From Euperipatoides rowelli (Eukaryota > Onychophora > Udeonychophora > Euonychophora > Peripatopsidae): a DNA stretch of 11,889 nt. The notes under the pieces are model-generated. The model was given only the letters and a program-made list of their open reading frames with translations. It was not told the origin of the DNA and did no database searches. This document shows, one piece after another, positions 1 through 8,689 of the stretch. The position numbers and the translations under genes are program-made. The DNA is taken from NCBI GenBank assembly GCA_003024985.2, contig PXIH01S0011774.1, one strand, 5' to 3'. Within the stretch, counting starts at the first letter, position 1, and each line of letters begins with the position of its first letter.

Positions 1-47
1 CCAGATTCCCCAGAAACACCCAGAAATCCACCCTTCATCCAAAGACA

Positions 48-650
48 AAATTTTGACATCGCAAAAAAATAGCTAGTCTACGAAAAAAATAATTCAGATC
101 CTCGTAATGATGCACATTTTGAAAGGGCCTAAAGTCCTCTATAAGGAGAGACATTGACATTATAAAAATAGCTAGTTTGCGAGAAACAAATCTCAGATCC
201 TCGTTATCATGCACATATTGAACTTTTTAAAAAGAGCTAGTTTGCGAGAAAATAAACTCAGACCCTCGTTATCATGCACATTTGAAATTTATAATAAATA
301 GCTACTTGGCGAGAAAAATAATTCAGGTCCTTGTTATCATTGGCATTTTGAAATCGGTAAAATATGGCTAGTTTATGAAAAAAATAATTCAGATCCTCGT
401 AATGATGTACATTTTGAAAGGGCCTAAAGTCCTCTATAAGGAGAGAGACTGACATTCTAAAAACAATTAGTTTCGAGAAACAAATCTCAGATCAACATTA
501 TCATGCACATTTTGAACTTTTTAAAAATATCTAGTTTGCGAGAAAATAAATTCAGATCCTCGTTATCATGCACATTTTGAAATCGCCAAAATATAGCTAG
601 TTCATGAGAAAAAAATAACTCAGAGCCTCGTTATGATGCAGACTTGTAAG
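48..650. repeat. Satellite of ~65-bp monomers in a 295-bp four-monomer higher-order repeat
   Basis: Monomers share the core GCTAGTTTGCGAGAAA, then a CTCAGATCCTCGTTATCATG block and CACATTTTGAA. Successive starts of the GCTAG-like motif lie near 72, 171, 236, 301, 367, 466, 530 and 596, giving spacings of 99, 65, 65, 66, 99, 64 and 66. Every fourth monomer is longer because it carries about 34 extra bases (GGGCCTAAAGTCCTCTATAA and following). Monomers 295 bp apart resemble each other more than their neighbours do: for example CAAATCTCAG appears in the second monomer of both sets. The set is therefore a true higher-order repeat, present about twice. The left part (48-71) looks like the tail of an earlier monomer, and the right end fades at about 640-650. 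A minus-strand open stretch at 258-455 is a by-product of the repeats, not a gene. Confidence 0.93.
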
Positions 651-970
651 ATTGTAAAATTAGTCCCTCTTGCATTTATAGTAAAACTCACCAGGTGGTA
701 TCTAACAGCAAAATTGAATTTCTGAAGTGTAAAATTGGTGGATCACTTGAGAATAAAATAATTGGTTCAAGAATTCAAAACATATCCTGATAATAAAAAA
801 CGAGAAATGTCATAATCAATTTCAACAGATAAAAATTTCAGATCGAAACAATTAACATATTGTACATTTGGAGATCAAGAGAAAACAATTTCTTTTCTTT
901 CATATCTTGCCTAAGGTGGTCCAATGTAAACATCGTCTGCTATGTTTCTCCATCTAGTTATTTCTTTTCT
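651..970. other. Spacer between two satellites; no gene seen
   Basis: A+T-rich DNA with no open frame of useful length, no recognisable RNA gene and no clear repeat. A slightly less A+T-rich patch lies at 905-955 (CTTGCCTAAGGTGGTCC and following), which I could not assign to anything. Confidence 0.6.
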
Positions 971-1490
971 CTCTATCCCCAGTGAAAGGATTTTAAGTGA
1001 ATTTGAGGCTATTATGAAGCAATTTCAGACTTTATTCCCTAATAAAAGGATTAAATGAATGCGAGGCTGTTATGAAACAAGGGTCTTTCAGGCTTTCAGT
1101 TATGGGGAATATTGATTTTTATTCAGACTGTTCCCCAGTAAAAGGATTAAGTGAATAAGATGCTGTTATGAAGCCAGTGTCTTTCAAACTTTCAGTCATA
1201 GGGAAATTTTTTTTCAGACTATATTCCCTGGTGAAAGGATTAAAAAAAATATGAGGCTGTTATGAAGTACAGTATGTATCATTCAGATTTTAAGTCATGG
1301 AGAATTGATTTTTTTAGACTTCTTTTTTTCTTGTGAAAGAATGTAGTTAGTGTGTTATGAAGCAAGTGTCTTTCTGACTTTTACTCATGAAGAATTATGA
1401 ATCTCCTCAGATTTTATTCCCTAATGAAAGAATTAAGTGAATGTGAGGATGCCATAAAGCAAGTGTTTTTCAGATTTCCAGCTATGATTT
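971..1490. repeat. Minisatellite of 92-99-bp units, about 5.5 copies
   Basis: Units begin near 1034, 1131, 1223, 1322 and 1416 with TATTCCCTAATGAAAGGATT or a variant. They continue with AAGTGAATGTGAGGCTGTTA, TGAAGCAAGTGTCTTTCAG and CTTTCAGTCATGGGGAATT, and end with a T-run and CAGACT. The leftmost unit (about 975-1033) is short: it goes directly from GAAGCAA to TTTCAGACTT and lacks roughly 37 internal bases. The last unit decays after 1475. Copies are about 70-85% alike by eye. The motif shows no relation to the satellite at 48-650. No coding role is apparent. Confidence 0.9.
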
Positions 1491-2017
1491 TCACAAGCTT
1501 AATTTCCTAGCATTACAAGTCCTATATTAAAATCTTGTTAGATATTTTCTAATCTGATTGTCTAGATTATTTAGGCTAATATTTTTAAAAAACATCCAAA
1601 TATTTTAATATCCTATGTTTACCCTATTCACTCTGCTTTCTTTCTATAATCATTTGAAGTAACATTCGTTAGTTTACAATCGATTGAAGCGTTAAAGTTC
1701 GTAAAAAAAAACACAATTTTTATACATTAATGTACTTAGTAAAATAAGGAGTTAAAAAATTTCATTTCTGGCTACTAGTGACAAAATCTACACACAGCTT
1801 GTAGATTTACTAAGGTATGAAAATCCACCAGGATACACTACCTCAGGCTTACTTGATTCCCCTAGTGATGTCATCAAAATGTCTGCCATTAAATGGTAAC
1901 TTGATTTCTTTAAAGTTTAATATCTCTGTTTCCAGTGGTCAGATTTCCATTTTTTTTGCACTCATTTTGAAGCTAATAAAATAACAACCTTTCAGAAAAA
2001 TCTTATGAATTTTCAGT

Positions 2018-2018
<1 letters not shown>
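1491..2018. other. No gene seen; unique A+T-rich DNA
   Basis: Contains homopolymer-rich sequence and a less A+T-rich patch (1765-1890) with a short dyad TGATGTCATCA at 1866-1876. The dyad resembles a CRE/AP-1-type site, but such an 11-mer is easily met by chance. I see no open frame or RNA gene. Confidence 0.55.

Positions 2019-2052
<34 letters not shown>
2019..2052. repeat. (TAA)n microsatellite, about 11 units
   Basis: An uninterrupted run of TAA/AAT trinucleotides of about 34 bases. Such runs usually vary in length between individuals. Confidence 0.97.
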
Positions 2053-2054
<2 letters not shown>

Positions 2055-2459
2055 AGAAACATGAAATAGCAATAATTTCTGATTCTTTTATTTTACACGT
2101 TCACGTCAATTGTACTTGGCTATCCATGACACAATTTATGGCTAAACCAATATTGCTATGCATTACTAAAACAAATTGACAAAACCTTCAAAGACACTCG
2201 CTAAATTAAACTGTGCTAAATGTATGGCATAACATAAACAAGACACTGATGTTCTGATTCATATCTTGCCACCACAAACTGAAACTTGGTGATATTGGAC
2301 ATTGCAAATGACAAACAACATTTCTCAACTTATTAATTTGTAATATTTTTGAGTACTAATATTGTTGATTATGTTTTTAATTTTATTTGCAATGTTAATG
2401 TTTATTTTTATTTATGCATTATTAAGAAATAATACTTTGGCAATATTAATTATAATTTT
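2053..2459. other. No gene seen
   Basis: A+T-rich DNA without an open frame, clear repeat or RNA structure on either strand. Confidence 0.55.
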
Positions 2460-2918
2460 TTGCTTAATGGATTTTTCAAAATAATTTTTTTTTTTGGTAT
2501 ATGCAGAAACAATATTGTCTGTGACGCTGGTTTTTATTTGCAGTATTACTTATGCGCATGTGCTAATTTTTTTTTTTTTATTATGCGACACAGTTTTTTA
2601 GTGTTGGTGCAGCTACCAGAAGCGCCATGTTTTTTCGTTAACAAAAATGAAAGTGATTTAGAACTATATTCTAAAAGTTCTGTACTACAATTAAATACGT
2701 AATTGTCTGAGATAAAATATCTTGAAAATAAGAAGAACTTAAAGACAACAATACTACAAGGTAAATGTTATTTTTATATTGAGTTATTCAACTTTATTGA
2801 AGTTTTTCATGTGGCAGGCATCGTACACGTTTATTTAGAGAAGTCACCATTTTTCTTATACAGAAGAATTTGGTTGTCATCAATTTGTGAAATTGATATC
2901 AAGGTTTCTTGTTTTTAG
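2460..2918 (+). other. Open stretch with one stop; weak candidate exon
   Basis: One frame stays open from 2460 to 2918 except for a single TAA at 2700-2702, about 150 codons in DNA where stops should be frequent. The first part is dominated by TTT codons from T-runs, which explains some of the openness. Residues encoded at about 2600-2760 are more ordinary in composition (LPEAPCFFVNKNESDLELY, then after the stop LSEIKYLENKKNLKTTILQ). They are followed at 2760-2766 by GGTAAAT, which could be a 5' splice site (AAG|GTAAAT). A pyrimidine run ending in CGACACAG near 2592 could be a 3' splice site. No domain is recognised. It may well be chance. Confidence 0.15.
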
Positions 2919-3035
2919 TAGTATTTAAATACTGGGATATAAATCAAGTTAACAAACTCTGTTTATTATCCATGATTAAGCCCTGTTGTTTTGTTCAAGA
3001 TCATTTACCATTCTAGAGTATATTACATTTGCAGG

Positions 3036-3055
3036 TTTTTTTTTTTTTTTTTTTT
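3036..3055. repeat. T20 homopolymer
   Basis: Twenty consecutive T. It could be a relic of a retroposed poly(A) tail on the minus strand, but I see no recognisable element or target duplication beside it. Confidence 0.95.
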
Positions 3056-3900
3056 AGTATTTGTTTGTCAAAGTTCTGTTTTGAGAAAATTAATTATATG
3101 AGTTTACTTCTAATATTGGGTGAACAGTTTCACAATTTAAAGTGAACAAGGTCTTCTTATATGCAAGTTCAACATATTGACATCGCTGATGAAGTACAAG
3201 TAATGGATAATAAATGTTTAGCACATATATTGATAATACTTAAACCATTAGGCATTTATATTTTTCTAAGAAAATACCATCTGGAAGAAGTGAAGTATTA
3301 AGATTTTGTTCTTTAGTAATACAGTAAAGATCCTAGTTATTCTGCAAACAAATCTTCGTTGCGTAAGTACTCAAGTCATATACTGTTTTATAATCTGAAA
3401 TTTTCTGTTACTACTTCATAAGCATATTATTAAAGAAATAATAATTCCTATGTGTTAATATATACAAAAAATATTTCTATATTACTATCTTAAGTTTGTT
3501 TCATCATTTTTTCTGTTATTAGTGAAGATGAACATTTCAGATACTTACATGTATTTATAGTCTACTATTATTCTTGTAATCTTGCCACATTAACCATTGA
3601 TCTCAGTATAACACATATTATGATTACTTTTCAAGCATTGTTTTAATATTTATTCAATATACATGTGAATTAAAGTAGTACAAGTGTTTATTTATCCAGT
3701 CAAGTTAATGAGTATTTATTCTTTTATTTTATTAAAATACATCATTATTCCTTATCGTTAGTTGAAAACATCATTGTTTACATTATTGTCAAATTACTTC
3801 AGTAAAATAGTTATCATTCAACAGAGCAACTACTTGATATCCATATGTAATTTACAATCAATTTAACACAACATTAATCTGTTGTAGTAAGTGGATTAGT

Positions 3901-3919
3901 TAACAATGATCAATTGTTA
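3901..3919. repeat. Small inverted repeat
   Basis: TAACAAT and ATTGTTA flank a five-base loop (GATCA). Seven perfect pairs, all A/T except one, so little significance. Confidence 0.6.
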
Positions 3920-3963
3920 TTTACAAGTGATCATTCCTATTTGATATTGAATAGTAGTGCGAT

Positions 3964-3981
3964 GAGAGTTGTCTAACTCTC
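3964..3981. repeat. Small hairpin GAGAGTT-GTCT-AACTCTC
   Basis: Seven perfect base pairs around a four-base loop, followed at once by CAAACCGCTTGAC. The block is richer in G+C than its surroundings. The tail recalls the AACCGCTTGACAACC segment I associate with cephalopod SINEs, but only about a dozen bases agree and nothing else of such an element is visible. Confidence 0.5.
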
Positions 3982-5257
3982 AAACCGCTTGACGATAACC
4001 AAATTACCAACAGGTGACAGTGATTATAATCTTATTTTGTACACTGTTTACTTTTCTCCTATTCGTTCAAAGACCTTTGGTTAAATAAAACTCTAGATAT
4101 CAATATGTGGCTTGTCTTTGCATAGAAAATTTAGCGGGCTTGCATCCATCAATAGTTAATTATATGGATATTCGAGGGTTTTTTTTTACTATGACTTTAC
4201 TTTGTTAAAATTGAAATTTTAGATCTGATAGTTCAGCAAGCTTGAAATATCTAAAATAGTTACTTTCATACTCCAAACTTGTAAATATTGAGAAATAGAT
4301 CCCCACTTCCTTTCAGTGTGATGGATAATAACTTTATTAATTCTCTAAATCTAATGAGAAATAAAATTATTCACAACAATATATCTATGCTTTATTTATT
4401 TATTTTCCATGATAACGACTTTCAAAATGACAGTTTTTAACTATGATTTAATTATATTTTGATACTGCATTTTATAGAATGATTAGCTTTAAAATCGGTT
4501 TAATTTCAAGTGGAATGTAGAACTCCCATTTTTGGAAAAAACACAAGAAAGAAAATTAGTTTAAAACGTGAATTGTCAAGTCTTTTATAATGAACGATTT
4601 TCTAATGGATTGTAGTTCGCCTCCTTTATGTTTGCAATAATAAACTTCTCCATAAGAGTAAAAATATATCATACAAAGATAAGAATTGAGATTGATGATT
4701 TGCTGACGCTTTATGGCAATATTTCACGTAAAGTACAGATATGTTGCCAAAGTCCAAAGTGAAAGAAAGGATCCTTGTTAAACTACAATAAACTATACAA
4801 CAGTCTATTATCTGACATTAAATATTGTTGCAGTGAAGCTGAAGATGTGTAACAACCATAAATGTGTCTATCATTTCACATAAAGACAATGTGATGCTAA
4901 GAGTATATTTGGGACTGTGTGAATGTTAGTGTGTATTCTAAGAATCACTGAGTATTCATCTGATGTCCTACACTACTGCTTTTACTTAACCAAGAATGTC
5001 TTCTCATTTGATACGGCTCTCACATAGCATGTTTCTAAGACTCAAGGAACTAATGAACAGAGTCAGTTGAAAATAAATAGTAAAGAGAAGTAAGTTGTTC
5101 GTGCCAATTATTGATTAACTATTCACATTTTTTTTAAATGGATATTTTTGATAACATAAAAGTTGCCTCATTTGTTTGATTTGAAATTCATGTTATATAA
5201 AATTGATTGCATTACTAAATGATTAATGGATAATAACAGCCAAATAAAACAAGCTAT

Positions 5258-5265
5258 ATTTTAAT
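5258..5265. repeat. Left target-site duplication of the hAT-type element
   Basis: ATTTTAAT immediately before the left terminus matches ATTTTAAA (6083-6090) immediately after the right terminus at seven of eight positions. Eight bases is the duplication length made by hAT transposases. Confidence 0.75.
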
Positions 5266-5278
5266 CAGAGTTTTGAAA

Positions 5279-5297
5279 CTACTTTTAAAAAGTAGTG
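5279..5297. repeat. Subterminal inverted repeat of the hAT-type element
   Basis: ACTACTTTTAAAAAGTAGT, nine-base arms meeting at a T/A core. It lies 13 bases inside the left terminus and is part of the ACTAC/GTAGT cluster. Confidence 0.8.
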
Positions 5298-5370
5298 AGC
5301 TACAACTACAACTAACACTTGTAAAAAAAATAGGTGGTTAACTATAATTACAACTACATTTTTTAAAAAA

Positions 5371-5382
5371 GTAGTTAACTAC
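5371..5382. repeat. Perfect 12-bp palindrome in the hAT-type element
   Basis: GTAGTTAACTAC is its own reverse complement. It belongs to the left subterminal cluster of GTAGT words, the kind of repeated motif that hAT transposases bind in known family members. Confidence 0.85.
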
Positions 5383-6056
5383 AATACGTTACAAAAGTAT
5401 TTTTTTTTTTTAAAAAAGTATTTTCTAAATCAGCATTTTGTAAACAATATATTTGCAAATACAGTACTTCAAAATAAATATATACAGTACATTCTGCATA
5501 TACCCAAAATTCTTTATTTATAAATGGTATGTCATTAACCATCAAATTCTTCTTTATATTAATTTTAAGAAGGATGAAATTTTATTGTAAATTTGCCCAG
5601 AAAGTTGTATTGTACAATAGTATTTCTTTACTTTATTTAAAGATCCAATCTGTTCTTAATTCATAATAATTTGGATTTAGTCTAATGCTTGAGGAGCAAA
5701 TTGATTTATGGTGTTTGATAATGAACGAGCACGTCATCTGACATCATGAAAACAATGTGTAACAAAAACAATAAAAACTGTCTTAAAACAATTTTTAGTT
5801 AGTTAATAAGATAAAAAAAACATATTAACCTTTAGATTGAATCTTTTTCTAAAAATGTGTTGCGCTTTACTTATCTGTGGTCTATTTACAGAATAAAATT
5901 AAATATTGGTTAAAGGGCATATAAAAGTAGTGAAAATATATCACTACAATTACATTTTTTTTTGTAGTGGAGTACAAAAAAATTACTACGCTGTAAATGT
6001 AGTGAAATTACTCAATCACTACTCAAAAAAGTAATGTGCTACACTAGTGGCACTAC

Positions 6057-6072
6057 AAGTAGTGCACTACTT
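6057..6072. repeat. Perfect 16-bp palindrome next to the right terminus
   Basis: AAGTAGTGCACTACTT is its own reverse complement and sits ten bases inside the right end of the element. Confidence 0.88.
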
Positions 6073-6082
6073 CCGAACCCTG

Positions 6083-6090
6083 ATTTTAAA
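6083..6090. repeat. Right target-site duplication of the hAT-type element
   Basis: ATTTTAAA directly after the terminal CCCTG, differing from the left copy at the last base only. Confidence 0.75.
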
Positions 6091-6427
6091 ATGAGCATTT
6101 CTCATTCGATAAATAAAAAAGACATCCAAAAAATAACTTCAAACTTAAGAGTTTTTAATTAATAGAATGACTTGTGATTTTTTTGTTTAGGCCTACATTT
6201 GTCAACATTAGATTTGTATTACAAAACCGACAAGTCGGTGGATTGGAGTGAATTGGTCATCATTTGGGTAATTTTATCTCCCAAACACTATACCAAAGGA
6301 ATACATGATGTATGTTGGCTGAATATATGTTTGATGTGAATCCAGCTTTAAAAAGAATATTTGAAAGTATTTTGGTTGAATTAGGCATCTCGCTGACACA
6401 CACAACTAAGATACATAGAGACAATAC
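6091..6427. other. Spacer between two candidate elements; no gene seen
   Basis: Contains a tidy inverted repeat ACCGAC-AA-GTCGGT at 6226-6239. The minus strand is open for 66 codons at 6260-6460. That frame starts inside the next candidate terminus, is hydrophobic by composition and resembles nothing I know, so I do not call it a gene. Confidence 0.5.
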
Positions 6428-7018
6428 CAGGGCTGAAGTCGCAAAATTGTTAGTGGGCATACTGTAATTGGCCCCTTATTTTGATAAGGTTTTTTTTTCT
6501 TTAAATCAATCAAGAATTTATAGTTGCAACAGATTTCAGTCTGGAAAAGGGAATATGGAATTTGCATTGTGTTCTGACTGTGTATGAGCCCTATCTAACT
6601 AGTGATTTTTTAATGCNGAATGGTAAATAAAATATCAATTTTGGGCAATTTATGTTTCTTTAAAATGCACTTTTTCTAACAAGATTTTATCTTTGAATAA
6701 AAATTTTCACATTTAAATATTGGACCAATTAAACAATAGTAAGCTAATAATCGTATCCACTGACTAGCCAGCTAATTGTAATTTGTTGCGTAATTAAAAA
6801 AATATATAGCCTATAAATATGAAATGTTTTTAATAATGGATGTTTAATAATTTTTTTTTAATCTCTAAAGCTATATACATTTTTTTTTTTTAACATTTAT
6901 TTTTGCCATATACTCAAAGCGTTATAGCTACAGGAAGTAAGTATACTGTATTTCTTATAATAAAGAAGTGGAGTGTACTCCTATACCACCATATACCCCC
7001 CCCCCCACTACAGCCCTG
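6428..7018. mobile_element. Possible second hAT-like element, 591 bp
   Basis: The left boundary reads CAGGGCTGAAGTCG. The right boundary reads CACTACAGCCCTG, whose complement is CAGGGCTGTAGTG. The first eight bases match perfectly and 11 of the first 12 agree. The CAG...CTG form and the length fit a short hAT-type element. Against this, the similarity stops after about 14 bases, the right end runs into a C11 tract, and the flanking octamers (GACAATAC and GGACTCAC) agree at only three positions. The two ends could belong to two different relics. No transposase frame is present inside. Confidence 0.33.
6996..7006. repeat. C11 homopolymer
   Basis: Eleven C in a row, standing out in this A+T-rich DNA. 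It lies just inside the right boundary of the candidate element at 6428-7018. G/C runs just inside CAGGG ends are seen in some hAT-type elements. Confidence 0.95.
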
Positions 7019-7639
7019 GGACTCACTACAAAAGAACAAATATAATATCACTTTTGTTACTTAGTGTTAACCCTCAATCACCCAAACAGAATAAAGGTGA
7101 CCATGAAAGTGATAGTCCTTAACTTCATTGATGGTTTGATTTAGGCTTAATGCCAAATATACAATTTAATTGTCTTAATAATTATTTATGTTCAAAGTTT
7201 GTTTAAACAATCATACAAAGGATGTACTTAGCTTTCTTTTTAAATTTTATTAGTTTGTCATGGTTTTGAATGGAGAATAGATAAAAATTTTAGTTTAACA
7301 ATAAAAAATGTAAAAATTCAAAGATATTAAATTAAAATTATCAAAACATATGCTGAATAATTTGTTCGTATGCAAAACAAAAAAAAAATTCGATAAAACT
7401 GCAAATAAAGTTTATTTAAAGTAAATGATAATTCAGCTAGACAAAATGAATAAGACATCTTGTTAAAGCAATAATAACCAAATGGATTTTAATAAAACGA
7501 TTGCCTTTGTTTAAGCAACCTGTTTTCTTTCTGTTTGGTAAAACAATTTTTTTTTTTTTTTTATGAAATACAAATGATGAGTAGATATCCAATCACAAGC
7601 TAATTTACTGAAGCAGATTATTAATAAACTCTGAAAACT
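7019..7639. other. No gene seen
   Basis: A+T-rich DNA with a T16 run at 7547-7562. The minus-strand frame at 7511-7786 is open over the T-run (poly-lysine) and the richer patch beyond. It has no recognisable domain, so I treat it as chance or as the reverse of the candidate described at 7733-7880. Confidence 0.5.
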
Positions 7640-7732
7640 TGTCAGCGACTGTAGGCAGCTACTAGCTGTTTCTTGATCTAACGCTAAACTGAAGTGAAGG
7701 AGCGGTGCCAAGGCTGGCTGAAAGAGGCTATG

Positions 7733-7880
7733 ATGGCGCCAATTCACTGTTGTGTGCAAAACCAAATTAACAATCGACAAAGACAAGCATGTCTCTACTA
7801 GAATAAGAATGTGTAAATTATCAGTTCAGAGAGAAAGAGAACAATTAGTTTGGAGAGGTTCCCTGACAAATGACAGAAAG
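7733..7880 (+). pseudogene. Very tentative THAP-like zinc-finger relic
   Basis: A higher-G+C patch opens with ATG at 7733 and encodes MAPIHCCVQNQINN before a TAG at 7799-7801. A second frame then gives KLSVQREREQLVWRGSLTN. THAP domains usually start close to the N terminus with a CCVxxCxN motif and carry an invariant Trp some 30 residues later, following a Phe-rich SF..FP stretch. Here CCV, the Asn and a Trp lie at about the right distances (34 codons between CCV and W). However, the second Cys is replaced by Gln, the FP motif is absent, a frame change is needed, and no downstream C..H pair is visible. This is a resemblance, not an identification. Confidence 0.15.
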
Positions 7881-7937
7881 ATTTTCAATATTTCCATTTT
7901 AATTTTATTTAACATAGACTGGAAGAAATTCGAATAA

Positions 7938-8280
7938 AAATAGTTTAAAAACAACTTTTAACAAAATTGCACAGATAGTCCAGAAAGTATTATATTTTTA
8001 AAAATATAAAAAATAAACTAGAATATGAATTTAAACTATATTATTTAATGGGAAGTCTACAGGATTTGTAGATCTATAAATGACACATGACTTATTAATG
8101 AAAAAAAATATTATTATAATGGATTTCAAAANCATCACCTTACCAAATAAATTACATGTGTTAGTTGAATACTTTGAATTATAAATATCAGCTTTTTTTT
8201 AAAAAAAATTTTAAGTTATTCAATTAAGTTATTGATTAATGATTAATAGTTTTTGGACATTTTAATAAGATCATCACACA
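7938..8280. other. No gene seen
   Basis: Very A+T-rich, with many short A and T runs and one N at 8132. No open frame or repeat of note. Confidence 0.55.
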
Positions 8281-8638
8281 TAGCTCTAGGACAGGCATGG
8301 TCAGCATTGAGCCTAAGGCATCCATTTATTTAGCCCACGGTCAATCTTAAAATGTATAAGTTTAAAGGTCGCATGAAATGGATTTTTTATATTTATTTTT
8401 TTGTTTTAAAAAAAATTCACTAAAAAAAATTCCAATTAGTTTCGTTTCGGTCAGTGATATTGCTGGCCCCGTGAGGGTAACATACTCCCGGTATTTCGGG
8501 CTATACAATATACCAACCATGTTAAGGACAACACATTATGGCTCACACCCAGTCGCACAGAGTCTGTACAGAACATTACCTGACATAAGCCTACAACTCA
8601 ACAAATCACTAGAAATTAAGGAACATATAAGTTAAACA
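8281..8638 (+). other. Compositionally richer patch with an 85-codon open frame; unassigned
   Basis: From about 8440 the base composition becomes more balanced for some 190 bases. A plus-strand frame stays open from 8378 to a TAA at 8636-8638. After a poor, T- and A-run-derived start, it encodes ordinary-looking sequence (SVSDIAGPVRVTYSRYFGLY, later TTHYGSHPVAQSLYRTLPDI). I recognise no domain. It could be a decayed fragment of a mobile element or a single exon, since the frame upstream of 8440 looks like non-coding DNA. The segment before it (8293-8342, GGCATGGTCAGCATTGAGCC and on) is vaguely like the G+C-rich ends of some hAT elements, but no partner end was found. Confidence 0.2.
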
Positions 8639-8689
8639 TTTTCCCTTGATAATTAGTACCTTTATAGATTACATTCTGTATGTTATTTT

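Larger units (their letters stand above)
2919..5265. other. 2.3 kb of A+T-rich DNA with no supportable gene
   Basis: I read both strands and found no frame longer than noise, no tRNA and no terminal repeats. It contains a T20 run and two small hairpins, listed separately. The patch at 4690-5100 is somewhat less A+T-rich but has stops in all frames. Confidence 0.55.
5266..6082. mobile_element. Non-autonomous hAT-type element (MITE-like), 817 bp
   Basis: The left end begins CAGAGTTTTGAAACTACTTT. The right end finishes GTGCACTACTTCCGAACCCTG, whose complement begins CAGGGTTCGGAAGTAGTGCA. The two termini agree at about 11 of the first 14 bases, and an 8-bp direct repeat flanks them (7/8 match). 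This combination (CAG-type ends, 8-bp duplication) is typical of the hAT superfamily. Both ends are packed with subterminal ACTAC/GTAGT words over about 120 bases, including palindromes at 5371-5382 and 6057-6072. The 500-bp interior (5450-5930) is A+T-rich, with no transposase-like open frame. The element must have been moved by an enzyme coded elsewhere. Mismatches between the termini and in the duplication suggest an old insertion. Confidence 0.85.

Noticed and set aside
258-455. Minus-strand 65-codon open frame
   Set aside because: It lies wholly inside the satellite and its protein is itself repetitive (two copies of NYF...FQ). It is a by-product of the 65-bp repeat, whose monomers are close to multiples of three.
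3950-4020. tRNA or tRNA-derived SINE suggested by the hairpin and CAAACCGCTTGAC
   Set aside because: No cloverleaf can be drawn and no A-box/B-box pair is present. The similarity to cephalopod SINE sequence is about a dozen bases only.
6260-6460. Minus-strand 66-codon hydrophobic frame that could look like a membrane peptide
   Set aside because: It begins within a candidate transposon end and has no homologue I recognise. A hydrophobic bias is expected by chance in this base composition.
7511-7786. Minus-strand 91-codon open frame
   Set aside because: The tail is poly-lysine from a T-run and the rest shows no domain. The opposite strand of the same patch is an equally weak candidate.
8283-8345. 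Terminus of a hAT-like element (GGACAGGCATGGTCAGCATT and following)
   Set aside because: The resemblance is loose. I found no partner terminus within the window and no flanking duplication.
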